Position numbers and translations under genes: made by a program. The notes beneath the pieces were generated by a model. That model saw only the letters and a list, made by a program, of their open reading frames with translations, was not told where the DNA came from and searched no databases. From assembly GCF_014898055.3 (NCBI RefSeq), contig NW_023601433.1, positions 44,883,876-44,947,875 on the forward strand: DNA of 64,000 bases. The letters are read 5' to 3'. Shown one piece after another: positions 10,431 through 21,433 of this stretch (positions are counted from its first letter, which is position 1; every line of letters begins with the position of its first letter). The stretch comes from Talpa occidentalis. Taxonomy: Eukaryota; Chordata; Mammalia; Eulipotyphla; Talpidae.

Positions 10431-12869
10431 CTAAAAAATGTAATTCTTCAAATATCTAACGGAATAACTGCATCTTAAGAGTTAGTTACATTCTTGAAAA
10501 CAATATAAGCACTAAGTAGAGGCATAAGCAACATGCTTATGATGTGGAATGGAGTGACCCTACAGGAATTCTTTGCCTTGGAAGAGCATTCCTTCACTTC
10601 GTGTAAAAGGCCTTCAGGACAAAATAAGAAACACAATTCATAGAAGGACTCCAAGGCAAAGCAGTTCTCCACATCTTGTTCAGCAGAGCAGATTAACTCA
10701 GCATTTCTCTGACATGTAGTGACTTTGTGCTCAAGGTTCATATTACACATAATCATTTGTAAATAGTTTGTTCAAAGGAAAGACATTCCAGGATACAACA
10801 AAAGATTTGGCGATGTGGAGGGAGAGATTTAATATTACCCCATTTCTATTCATGTCTCCCTTATTCTCACCCACAATTTTTCTTTCCTTAATGGTTATAT
10901 TTTTTGCTTCAACAACAGTAGTACCAGTTTCCTAAGCCAGAGCCCTGACTCTAATATGTCAATCCAATTCAAAAGCCAAAATAGAAATAATAATTATACT
11001 CCTAAGGGAGTCATCTCTGGCTTTAATCTGTGGAATCCAGACCGTAGTCAAGCCTGGAGGGACCAGGACCTAGAAACTCAAAACCCAACTTAGTCAGGAG
11101 CAAGTAGGAGTAGACCTGGGTCGGGGGGCAAGTATGAGAAGGTAGGGGAACAGGGCAGGAACTGGAAGACCAGACAGACAGAGGGGGATAAGACACCCGA
11201 GATCACATTGGGGTCTTGAGACCTCACAGGAGGTGCCTGTGGGAATTTGAGACCCAACAGGAGGTGTCACTGACCATAGGGAGGCAGGGAGCTCAAGGCC
11301 AACCAGACCTGTCCATAAGAAAGACCCTCTCTCCAGGGAGGAGTTGTAGGTAGATAAAAAGGTGAAGTCCCAGAAGTTCAGGCAGAAACTGAAGAATGGA
11401 CAAATTATGGAGAAGGAAACCTGAGACCAAGAATTAAAGCTGGATCCACTTGCCAGACCTCTGACCTTAGAGAGGGACAGGGCATGAAAACAAAAGTCCT
11501 GTTGGTTGAACTGAGACTTAGGTCAGAAAAGGTCTAGAAGCAAACAAAGGTCCTATTGAACACCCTAGCGGCTAAACCACTGCACCACGACACCCCAACT
11601 GCAGCAGGCACAGGGCTGCAGAAGCAGGACCCCAGCGAGACAATGCTAAGCGCAGCTGCAGATATACCCAGCACATCATTGTCCTTGTCCAGAATTGGCT
11701 GCTGCTCACCCAAGTCACGCTGAGAATCAAAGTCTCCCCTACTTGGAAAGCCCTGTGATTATAAGCGTGGAACCCTTGGCTGTGGTTAGAGAGACTGTGG
11801 GTCATTTCCATCCAGCTGTTTCTCTGTGGTCTGAAAATTAGAGGGACTTCAACCTGATCTTTGAACAAATAAACTGAATGTTGAACTGGTGCCTCTTTTA
11901 ACCTAATTCTTGGGAGAGGGAATTTGAGAAATACCTGTTTCTCAAAGTGTGGCCCTGGAGCACATGGTCTAAGTCACTCGGACAAGGAAAATTCAGGAAC
12001 CTGGACAGAATTAGAAGATCTGGCGGTGGGGCCCAGGGTATAGCATTTAAACCTGCGCTCCAGGGGATGCTAACATGGACTCAAATTGAGAATCTCTGCT
12101 GCGGAAGCAGACAAGTCCCACACCGCAATTCTGGGGTGACTCTCCCTAGTTCCTGTTCCTCAATCCAGGCCTTGGAGATGCTGGGCACACCAGGGCTTGA
12201 GTCCATGCCTGCAGTGGTGTTTTGCACTTGGTGCTCTGCTTTAGCTTTTGTGTATGAGCCCTCCTAGGGTGTTCGTGAAATTCCCTCTCTGAACTCTATC
12301 TGAGGAAGCAAAGGGAAGCAAATTATCCCAGTTTAGCTCTGCATTAAGTGGAGCTCAAAATATTTCCCCCAGATCCACCTGTTTAAGCAGCATATAAATA
12401 AATGCTTTTGTTGCCACTCCCGCCCACTTCCCAGCTCACATCCCTTTTTGGGGCGCTGCCATCACAGATGTGGGAGAGGCATGAAATGTCACTGAAGCAT
12501 GAACGCCAATGTCAACTGGTTACAGGGAAATGACTCTGTGATTTCCTCTTTCTTTAGGAACTTAAACGAGCATCTAGAGGAAGCCTGTGGGTACATGTGT
12601 ATGTTGTTCCTTGTGTGAGGAGGTGAAGAAGGTCTCTCAGGCCCTCATATCTGGAAGTGACTGTCCATAGGACCTGCTCTAGTTCCAGTGGTCACCAGCA
12701 CTTCCCCAGAGGAAAGTCATCTGGAGTCTACACTGCAGGCCTCACCAATGTTAGAATGTAGCTTCATGTAATTTAATGTCACGGCCCTATCCTTTTTCCC
12801 TGACTACTCCTCTTTTTATCTTCATCCTACTCCTCCTGATATGACTGCTCTACTGCTCTGAAGCCCTGA
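10431..12869. other. Unassigned non-coding stretch, 2.4 kb
   Basis: No gene recognised. The minus frame at 10475-10756 (93 codons) and the plus frame at 11947-12267 (106 codons) lack motifs. A local near-repeat, gagacctcacaggaggtg then gagacccaacaggaggtg, lies at about 11218-11270. A short minus-strand A-box-like segment sits at about 11560-11595. A GC-richer patch with many GGA/GACC words covers 11050-11350. Confidence 0.4.
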
Positions 12870-13658
12870 ACGTGTTCAGGATGCAGTCTGCAACTATGTT
12901 GGGTTCTTGGACCCAATTCCAACAAGTGCGTGGAGGTTTCCCCACAGTATCAAGCAATTCTTGGGCACCAGCAGGGTCTGAGAATTCAACTCGATTTGGC
13001 TCAATTCTGATACAATTGACCCAAATAGAGTGTCAGATGCCACCAGCTAAGCAATCAGTCTCCAAAGCCCCCAGCTCTTCAGACACCAGTCACGGCCCTG
13101 ACTGTTACCTGTGCTTCTGACCAACCAACTATGGACCAGAGGTTCCTAAGACACCTTCTCAGGTTTGATTAATTTGCTAGAATGATACAACTTAGGTAGC
13201 TCATTTCCTCAACACATCACAGATTCATGACAAAGGATAGAACTCAGGTACAGAAGATAGAAGAGATAGGTAAGACAAGGTGTGAGGAAAAAATGGTGCT
13301 TACAAGCTCTCTCCAAGCTTGGCATTCTCCCTCAAATCTTCATCGGCTCAATCCAGAAGCTCTCTGAAAGCACTCCTTTTGGCTTGCAATGGAGGCTTCA
13401 CTACATCGGCATGATTGATTAACTCATCAACCCTAAGCAATTGAACTCCACCTCTAGCACCTCTCCCCTTCCGGGAAATCAGAGGATGAGTCTGAATGTC
13501 CGAGCCTCTATTGCTGTTGGTTTCCCTGGCAACAGCCCCCATCCTCAGGTGTCCTTCAAAAGTTACTGTAATTCATTAACAAGAGACACCTTCATCATTT
13601 TCAACACTTAGGAAATTCCAAAGCTTTTGGGAGCCATGAGACAGGAACTGTAGATGAA

Positions 13659-13713
13659 GACCAAATATATATAATATATATAAGAAATATATATTTGGTC
13701 ATCTGAATGACCA
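13659..13713. repeat. AT-rich inverted repeat inside the old LTR
   Basis: gaccaaatatatat at 13659-13672 is the exact reverse complement of atatatatttggtc at 13687-13700, a 14-bp stem with a 14-base AT-rich loop. A third related word, gaccaaatacatat, follows at about 13709. Such sites can extrude as cruciforms and be unstable. Confidence 0.75.
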
Positions 13714-13742
13714 AATACATATTTCTGTTAAGTCGCAATTTC

Positions 13743-14018
13743 TTGGGGCCTCCCTGATGGCACAAGGGGTTAAGACACAGCACTATGGAGCTATCTGCAG
13801 TCACTGCAACATGAGTTCAACCAGGGAGGTGACCACAGCAGAACTCTCCTGACTCACCCGCTGCTCCCCTCAGCAGTGTATTTCAGTCAAATCTGCCTGT
13901 TCTGCTCCCCTCTCTGTCTGTGGGGAATCCTCTCATCCCCCACCCCACGTCTGGCCTGTACCAGCCTCTATTGCTCTAGTTCTTGTATGCATAAATAAAT
14001 AAATCTTTAAAAAAAAAC
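13743..14018 (+). repeat. Rhin-like SINE, full length, nested in an older LTR
   Basis: Head ggggcctccctgatggcaca, A-box region, body with cagtgtatttcagtcaaatc, tail gcataaataaataaatcttt plus A-rich end. The flanks agtcgcaatttct (13731-13743) and agtcacaatatct (14019-14031) form a degraded 13-bp target duplication, dating the insertion as moderately old but after the LTR. Near 13960 it carries a short extra cctctattgctctagttc segment not seen in other copies. Confidence 0.9.
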
Positions 14019-14035
14019 AGTCACAATATCTCAGC

Positions 14036-15244
14036 AATCTTTCCTGGCACTCAATGTTTTTTTGGAGTTCCTAGAAAACACCTTTACAAGCAAGCTTTAT
14101 CTGCCATCCTCTCCTTGGCCAAGATACTATGGTATATATTTTATTTACAAAGACACTGAACAGTGTTTTAAAAATACATGCGGTGCCCCTCCAAGGCGGC
14201 CATCCACATCTAGAGCGTTTTTGCTTTTGCTAATTTCAGAACCATGGGGTCAGCTCCTCTGGCGTGAGTTCACACAAACTAGACCCCAGGAGGTGTACAC
14301 CTGAGCCGGATGAGAATGGCAAGTGAATGGCGATTGGGTGGGTTCCATCACACGCCCCCTACACATAACCTGTCATTGCCATTTGGTGTGTGCTCCGCAC
14401 CCTCAGTGCTTCAATATTTTATGAATGGCACCGTCCAAGATTTGCTGGCCATGAGGGGACCGCCTGCCTCACTGACATCCTGATGTGCTCCTGGGAAGGG
14501 GGTCTACACACTGAGAAGGTCCAGATGGCACTGGCTGTCCTCCACCAGTCCCAACTCCTTGCCAAGCTAGACAAATACAGGTTTTTGACCTCAAGGAAGC
14601 AGGATTATCAGGATATTTTATCTCCCTGTGGAACATTTACCTGGCCTCCCTCTGGGTCAATGCCAAGCTCACCTGACAGCATGTTAACTGAGCTTTCTGT
14701 TCCAACACTTCCTGGGGTCCACAGGCCATTAGCAACCCCTCCACCTCTCAGCCCTGAATGGGGATTTCTACAGAAGAAGCACGCCGTCTAGTGGTCATCA
14801 CATCTCTCAAGACTCATGAACCCACAATGTCTTAGAACCATGTGGTACCTCAGAGTGAAGCTGACACTATGGATGAAGTGGAGATGGAGCGTTTCCCTGT
14901 CTTCCCAAGTGGCCCACATTCTCTCCTGGAGCAGAACGGCCCGCTCACAAGGAGAAAAGGAGTCTGTCATGAAGCACATCTGGCTCAGCATCTGGAGGCA
15001 ATCTAGAACAAGTGTGGTTAAAGCGTGTCTCCAAAGGGAATGTGCCCATCCAGGGGGGCACAGACATGCCACCCAGGCAAGGGAAGAAATACAGAAGTTG
15101 ATTCTATTTTTTCTATCAGATAGAAAATGGCATTTTACTGATATTGATATACATAATGACCATAGTTTGTACATGAAATGTATTAAAAATTGTTCTTTTC
15201 TTTTCTGGTGGACTATACAATTCAAAACATCAGAAGACCAGTGA
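14036..15244. other. Unassigned stretch with overlapping long frames
   Basis: Two frames on opposite strands overlap here (142 codons plus, 14816-15244; 185 codons minus, 14788-15345), preceded by a 133-codon plus frame at 14390-14791. Neither contains a domain that I recognise, and the minus frame runs into the MIR at 15245. I regard them as a stop-poor patch, not a gene, but it is the densest cluster of long frames in the window. Confidence 0.35.
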
Positions 15245-15480
15245 TTGAGAGCGGGTTTCTGGGTCAGGCAGAATTTGCTGTGTGAGTCCTGGCTCGGCTG
15301 CTCCTTACAGGTGTGACCTTGGGCAAGGGCGTAGCCTCTCCTCATTTACAGGGTGACATGAGAACACTCTCTTGACAGACACACAGAGGACCCCGTGAGG
15401 AAGAAAAGAGATAGTGCAGCACAGCTCAGCACCTGGATCCCAGGCATCCCTGGAGAAGTGTTAGTTATTGTCATCACATC
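15245..15480 (+). repeat. MIR SINE
   Basis: MIR blocks in order: gagtcctggctcggctgctc, aggtgtgaccttgggcaagg, cctcatttacagggtgacat, cagcacagctcagcacctgg, and agtgttagttattgtcatca at the end. Near full length. Confidence 0.85.
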
Positions 15481-15675
15481 ATCATAGTTACTTTCCAAAT
15501 CCATCCACACAAAATGACAAAAACTGACACCCACAGAGTGGTTCCCTAATTCAGCTGGAGTCTTTAATGTGGTGCTTTCACCCACTTTATTTTCAATCCT
15601 CGTGATAGTAAGGGCCACCTGGTGAACAGGTAGCCTTCTAGAAGGTCTCCCATCTTCTTATTTGATCCAAAGAAA

Positions 15676-15948
15676 TGCCTCCCTGGTGGCAAAAGGGGTT
15701 AAGCACAGCACTATGAAGCTGTCTGCAGCCTCTGCAGCACAAGTTTGATCCCCCAGTCTGCCAGGGAGCAACCCACATGGCACAGCAGACCTCTCCTGTC
15801 TTGCCCACTGCTCCCCTTAGCAGTATATTTCAGTCAGTCTGCCTGTTCTTCTCCCCACTCTGTGTCTGGTGAATTCTCTCACCCCCTGCACCTCTGGCCT
15901 GTACCCCAGTTCTTGTATGCCTAAATAAATAAATCTTTAACAAAAAAA
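15676..15948 (+). repeat. Rhin-like SINE, full length
   Basis: Head gcctccctggtggcaaaagg, bodies ctgcagcctctgcagcacaa and cacagcagacctctcctgtc, tail gcctaaataaataaatcttt then A10. The B box is mutated (gtttgatccc). The A-rich flanks aaagaaa on both sides may be the target duplication. Confidence 0.9.
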
Positions 15949-16239
15949 AAAGAAAGAAACCAGATGTTGCCCACTGCTCACTGGACCTGCTTCCTACCTC
16001 ATCCCACCTAGAGGCAGGGCGGTATCAGGTCTGTAGTACAATGCCCTGCAGTTAGATTTTGACCCCGGAGGAAACCCCACAAACTCAATGGTTACCTTGT
16101 GTCCATTCCTTGGTTCAGCTACATCTGCCCTGCCATGAATATTATTTGGTACAGAGACAGACATGGTGCCTATACAGGCAAAAGAAATGGGAACCACAGA
16201 TGAGGCCTGCTGGGAAGGGAAATCTACCTGAGTGGTGCA

Positions 16240-16790
16240 GGTGTTGCTGCAGTCTGAATATACTGCCGCTCTTCCCACTCAATGGCTATATGACTTTGGA
16301 GAAGTCACCTCACTTCTCTGATTGAGCTGTGGTCATGCGAGCTGCCATAACACACCAAAACTTCAAAATCCCAGTAGTTTGGCATAAAAGAAGTTTACAC
16401 TTCATTCCACACAAGTATTCCTGGTTAGCGCACAGCTTGTCTCCACACCCTGATTTGAAGTCCAGTCTCCCTCATTCTTGCAGCCCCTCCATTCCTGAGG
16501 ACCTCAGAGTTCTCAGTATCCATGGAAAGATGGGGAGAGAATGGAGGAGGCACTACTCAATGCAAGGAGAGATGGGAAATATAGTCCCTTGCAGAGGGAG
16601 GCAACAATTAAGAACCCTGCTATAGAAAAGAGGACAAATTTGATGGGAAGTTACCTACCTGCCACATTCTCTGGGCCACATTAATAAAACTAGGGGGTGA
16701 TAATAATACTTACCTCATGTGATTAGTGCAAACACTAAATGGTAATCACACAATAGCTGTTACATGCATTGTTAACATTGGGAATGAAAG
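16240..16790 (+). repeat. MIR SINE split in two by an insertion
   Basis: The left part (16240-16320) ends ggagaagtcacctcacttct, matching the MIR centre. The right part (16667-16790) resumes with attaataaaactagggggtg, ataatacttacctcatgtga and acaatagctgttacatg. The two join into one MIR if 16321-16666 is removed. Confidence 0.7.
16321..16666. mobile_element. Unassigned old insertion inside the MIR
   Basis: About 346 bp flanked by ttctctg at 16314-16320 and 16667-16673, a candidate 7-8 bp target duplication. It starts attgagctgtggtcatgcga and contains gagctgccataacacaccaa, a phrase I associate with old mammalian transposon/LTR sequence but cannot place in a family. No coding potential. Confidence 0.5.
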
Positions 16791-17299
16791 TTCACTATCA
16801 TTTACCAAAACTCAAAGTCTGTACCTGGAAAATGAATTCAGATACCAGTGGGGACTGGGTTCTGGGATGTAAGAAGGCATTAAGGTGAAAAGCCCCATGC
16901 AAAGAAGTTATTTTTGACTGCCTCTCTCTCACTCCAGATCCTTCACCTGCCTGTCCTATGCCTTGCTAGTTTTGTCAGGGTATCATTGAATAAGTTTAAA
17001 AAGTAAGCCCCCACCCCTAGGCTAGCAAGCAGGCTTGGGAGGCTTGAATAGATAAGGGAGTGGATAAAGCTGCCCTGGGAGCAGAGCCACAGGACTGACC
17101 TCAGTGACCAGAAAAGCCAGCCCGGCCACAGGAATGCAGACGTGGGGCCAGGACATGTTTCGGTGTCAAAGGCCAGTCCGCAAGACCAGACATCCCAGCA
17201 GATAACTGGTGCAAACCGGCGCCCTAAGTTAGAAAGCCCATGAAATCAGAGTATGAAAGAGAGCCTGAAATCCCCAGATGTACACCTTTCCCATCTCGC
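16791..17299. other. Unassigned non-coding stretch
   Basis: No repeat or gene that I recognise. Confidence 0.4.
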
Positions 17300-17412
17300 C
17301 TGCTGTGTATTCTTCTCTTAGCAGTGTATTTCAATAAATCTGCCTTTTCTATTCTCCATTACGTCACTGGTGAATTCTTTCAGCCCCTGTGCCTCTGGCC
17401 TTACCCCAACAT
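17300..17412 (+). repeat. Worn SINE fragment (Rhin-like body)
   Basis: The segment agcagtgtatttcaataaat, then tctgccttttctattctcca, cactggtgaattctttcagc and cctctggccttaccccaac, follows the 3' half of the SINE. The head and tail are lost. It is much more diverged than the other copies, so it is either an old family member or a related ancestral SINE. Confidence 0.6.
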
Positions 17413-20400
17413 TTCTCTCCACTATGAACCTTACCCCACATTTGCCCGTGCGCACTTTGGCATGCCTGCTGTCCTGGGTGCCCCCAGGCCACCTCCTTCC
17501 TTCTCGCATCTTCGTTCCATCTGGCTCTTTACCCCCATGATCTGATCGCTGGTTTTTGACTACATATTTGCTTCTATGGAGTTCTCAGCCTCACCTCTAA
17601 TTCTGCCTAGACAGGCCACTGCCCGCAAGGCACTGCAGGACATGGGTAGCTAGTTTATTGAACTGTCTGACTCGTGTATGAATCTGAGTGTGAACATTTT
17701 TTTTTTTTCAATCGCTCCCATCAACTACACCCTTGCCCATCACTTTAATAACAACTGGGGCAGATTTCACAATACCCAGCCACTTTCAGTAGCCAAAACA
17801 ATCAGTCCAGTCCTACAGGTCAGCTTCACATCCAGCTTAATGATCTTTTTCTCCCTCTTCTCCTTCTCACAACACACTCTCGGTGGGGGAGCAGCATGGG
17901 GAGGCAACAGGACCTGCTTTCCCTTCCCCTTCCTCTGTCTTCTGGGTCTCACCTGTAGAAGTTCTTCCAGAAGAAAGGATTGTGGAGAGAACCAGAGTCC
18001 CTTCATACATCCGGCAGGTGCTGCCTTTCTGGCTGGGAGGCTCACCTGAGCAGCAGGGGCGCAGGTGCTGGCTCTCTCGTGGACACTGGAGAAAGGCCCA
18101 AACCAGCGACCTTATGCATCAGCCACGTGGCCCCAAGGGCCCTCACACCCTTTGCCATGTCCATCTGTGGAATCACTGACTGTCCCCCGCATCTCCCACC
18201 TATGATAACATCACATCAAACACATCCAAGGAGAGAGACAAAGGAGAGATTTGTAATAATCCTACACTTTGGACACATACACTCCGTGTCCTGGACACAT
18301 ACATCCTGAGTCCTGGCTGACGTCAGGCCAGATAGCAGAGTGCGGGGTTCATCGTGGGCTCCGGGAGGACTAGGTGAGGTGATGAGTCCAGAGCGCTCAG
18401 TCCCAGAGTCGCTGAGCAAGGACCTCTGACACTGGAGCAAACCATACCTCTCCCAGAGGTCTAGCCCAGGAAAAGTGGGGAGCTTTTCTTAGGGAAGTCC
18501 TGGGGACTAAGGGAAAGACCGAATGCACAGAGTAGGAGTTGGGGGGGGGGAGCGAAGTGGCCTTTTCATACCACTGGGGGCCCGGTGGTGAAGGAAGCGC
18601 TCAGACTTGCAGGAAGCCCTGCCCCCCACACCCGAGAACAAAGTCGAGGAACACGAACACGGGGTGAGCTCTACTTTCTGTGTCTGTGGACAATGCATAA
18701 AATACCATCCTCAGGGTCTCCACTCCATTTTCTGCTCCTCTGGTCCCTCCTACTCTCCATTTCCTCTTTTGTAATCATTTTAATGCAAGAATTCTCTCTT
18801 TTGCCTGCTTTGCCACCCTGCCACCCGATTGGACCTATCCATGATGCTTAATTTGTGTCTTTGAACCTACCCTGTTATGTAAAGCAAGAGTCCATTGCAC
18901 TCTGGCTGCAGTTAGTGTGTGGGGCCCAAAGGGACAAGGCCACCCCTACTCTTCCAAGAGCGTCTGAGGCTCTCAGAGCCATGGGTGGCATCACCCTGGC
19001 ATTGTCGACCTCCTCTGAGAGACAACTGACAAGCCCCAAGGCTACCTCCAGGTACTAATGGTGGCTGAGCAGGGATGGTCTGGAGGATACACACTCCTGG
19101 GAGGGCAAACCGAGGCATGATGTGCATGTGGAGAGCCACGAGGCACTCAGGAAGCCAGACCAAGAGGCTGGACTCTCCGGAGTGGGAGATGCCTGAAGAG
19201 GAAAGTGGGGAAGGCTAGCAGGGAGTCTACCTGTGTTTCTCTTGGTTTAGACTTCGGGACACCCAAAATGAAAGTGGATCCTTGGAACAGGTCATGGATC
19301 ACACACACACCAAGCCAGTGTCCATACTCCCCGGGCCCTGTTTATTCCAGCGCTGGAGCAAGAGGCTCCATGACAAGCTCAGGTCAATGCTACCCCACAG
19401 GCGGCAACACTGAGCTGGCTGGCTGCTAGGACACTGGCCGCCCTGGGGTGCAGGTGACAGAGGGCAGGCCATAGTCTCAATTGCCTCTCAACAGGAACAA
19501 ATTATGAGTCTGGGCAAACACAGGGGAAAGGGGATGACCTGGTTAGTGGGTCCTCACCCTTGAACTTCAGAATGCAGGAGAGCACCGAAATGCAGGCACA
19601 CTTGTTTACAAGGGAGAGGGAGAGGACAAGGGAAAGGAGGCAAAGAGGAAGAAAAGAAAACGCACTGGCCAGCACAAGGCCAGGAGTTGTGTGTCCCAGC
19701 CCCGGTAGTCTCCACTCAGAAGCTACAAGAAGGGAGTCTGCCTAGACGGTCCTCGAAGTGGCGGATGGGAAGGCAGCTGGAGAGAGCCCTGAGCCAAGGG
19801 TGGGAGCTCGCTGAAGAAACTCCAAGCCTGAGAGCCCAAAGCTGAGGGCAGCAGGTGGTTCCAGGTGCAGAAGCCCCAAGCTCCATCCACCTCTTCTGTC
19901 TTCTAAAGCCCACCTGGCAGCCCCACTCTGCCCTTTGGTCGCAGCCACTCACCCAGGAGGTCAGGGGGTGGAGCTGGGAAACACACCACGCTGATGATTA
20001 ACCACAGGTGTGGGACACAGGGGAAATTTTCTGTACCCCTCTGGGCTCTTTCTGGGTTGGCTGAGTCATTAAAACATCAGAAGGCATAGGAGAATGGGGG
20101 AAAAAGATCAATTTAATAACATGTGCACAGGGGAGCTGCAGTGATTAGGCAAGGTTTAAATCCTAAACTAAGGAATGGGTTACATAAAGGAGCACCGGGG
20201 TTGGGGGGGTGGCTTCATATGAGGAGGAGGCAACCACTTCAGGTTTACTCTGAAAGTAAAGATGGATTTCTCAGATAGAGAAAACATTTCTACCGATAAT
20301 CGTACCCTTAACTAATACCCCACACCCCATCTTCATCTAGGTAGCAAAAGGGAGCTGCAATTAGGGAAAAGTAAGGGCTTCCCCTTAACCTCCAGGGTCT

Positions 20401-20649
20401 TCATTGCTTTCAACTTGAAATAACTTGCATGCCAGAGCAGGGTGTCTCGAGGGACATCATCTCTGAGAATCCTGGGGACACCAGCTTTCAGAATCTTGGG
20501 GTGATTTATTTTGAGGACTGTCACATGTATGTATGTACCACACGCCAAACAAACAAAGCCAGCAAGCCACCAATGCCTGGAAGAAATACCAAGCTGTCTA
20601 ATGGAATAATTAAGTGTCAAAAAAATCCACAGTTCTACCAAGGAAAGAA
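17413..20649. other. Unassigned non-coding stretch, 3.2 kb
   Basis: The GC-richest part of the window (about 17.9-20 kb), yet without a CpG island. It has a T run at 17698-17709, a G run at 18541-18550, and an A/G-rich patch at 19610-19660. Frames up to 123 codons occur on both strands in overlapping positions, with no domain recognised. It could hold a lncRNA exon, but nothing shows one. Confidence 0.4.
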
Positions 20650-20960
20650 AACATAAAGAACCCTGAAATGCCTGCTGTGATTTGGGCGATGATTCTGTTT
20701 GGAGAGCATGAGGGACTTGCTAGGAAGTTGTAAATATAGTGCTAGTAAATGGGTTAAGGCAATGGAAGGGTTTTTAACTAATGCATCAGGGGGAAAGAGA
20801 TACTGAAGTGAAAATGGGTCCACTAACAATCAAGCTGGACATGAAGCTGATGATGAGTCTGAAATGGCCAAGATATTGAACTCATTCTTCAAAACCATTG
20901 TTAGCAATAGGAATGAAAGGAAAAACACAGACAACGAGGAGGTAATAAAAACTTTTTAAA
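20650..20960 (+). repeat. Possible CR1/L3-type LINE remnant
   Basis: In one plus-strand frame 20846-20908 encodes a peptide containing EMAKILNSFFKTIVSN, which resembles the segment just before the reverse transcriptase domain in CR1/L3 LINEs (pattern KAxxLNxFFxxVF). Stops interrupt it on both sides. Ancient and inactive; boundaries uncertain. Confidence 0.4.
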
Positions 20961-21138
20961 AGTAACTACTGGCAGAAGCAGATACGGGACCCTTAGACCA
21001 TGGAAGGACTATACTGAACAAGGGTAGGAGAACTCCTTGGGGGTCATGGGAAATTGATTAGTATATATTGAATCATTTAAACCTCTGCCTGAAAAAAAAC
21101 TTTGCTATCATTATTGTTATTTTTTTTAAATCAACGAT

Positions 21139-21413
21139 ATACTTTTTTTTTTCTTTTAAAGATTTATTTATTGATTTATACAAGCACTGGGTACAGTCAG
21201 AAGTGCGGGAGGGTGAGAGAATTCACCAGAGCCAGAGTGGGGAACAGAACAGGCAGACTGACAAAGTACACTGCTGAGGGGAGCAGCGGGTGGCAGGAGA
21301 GGTCTGCGTGCCATGTGGGACCCTCACCCAGTGGCCGGGGATCGAACCGGCCCTGCAGAGGCTACGGGCAACTTCGCAACCCAGTGCTCAACCGCTGCGC
21401 CACCGGGGAGACC
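21139..21413 (-). repeat. Rhin-like SINE, best-preserved copy, antisense
   Basis: The minus strand begins ggtctccccggtggcgcagc. It has a consensus A box (tggcgcagcgg, reverse of about 21395-21405) and B box (ggttcgatccc, reverse of about 21340-21350). The body follows, with the tail aataaatctttaaaag and A-rich end. A long target duplication, tcattattgttatttt, flanks it at 21108 and 21414. Between the tail and its duplication lies a short non-SINE gtatatcgttg. The GC-rich head without CpG decay suggests it is among the youngest copies here. Confidence 0.92.
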
Positions 21414-21433
21414 CTCATTATTGTTATTTTAAA

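Larger units (their letters stand above)
12870..14035. mobile_element. Ancient ERVL/MaLR-type LTR, interrupted by a SINE
   Basis: Several blocks match an old mammalian LTR from memory: gctagaatgatacaacttag, ccagaagctctctgaaagca, ggaggcttcactacatcggc, tgattgattaactcatcaac, cctggcaacagcccccatcc, cattaacaagagacacc and aagaccaaatatata at the end. The internal boundary on the left is uncertain. The SINE at 13743-14018 lies close to its right end, and the LTR-like cacaatatct resumes after it. Subfamily and orientation not assigned. Confidence 0.6.

Noticed and set aside
11560..11595. tRNA-like A-box segment on the minus strand
   Set aside because: A box fits (tggtgcagtgg), but there is no good B box at the right spacing and no cloverleaf; perhaps a shred of an old SINE, not a tRNA gene.
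14788..15345. 185-codon minus-strand frame, the longest in the window
   Set aside because: Its beginning lies in a MIR, a 142-codon frame overlaps it on the other strand, and no family motif is visible.
17900..20000. CpG island or promoter in the GC-richer segment
   Set aside because: GC is raised but CG dinucleotides stay sparse, and no TATA/initiator arrangement or first-exon-like frame stands out.
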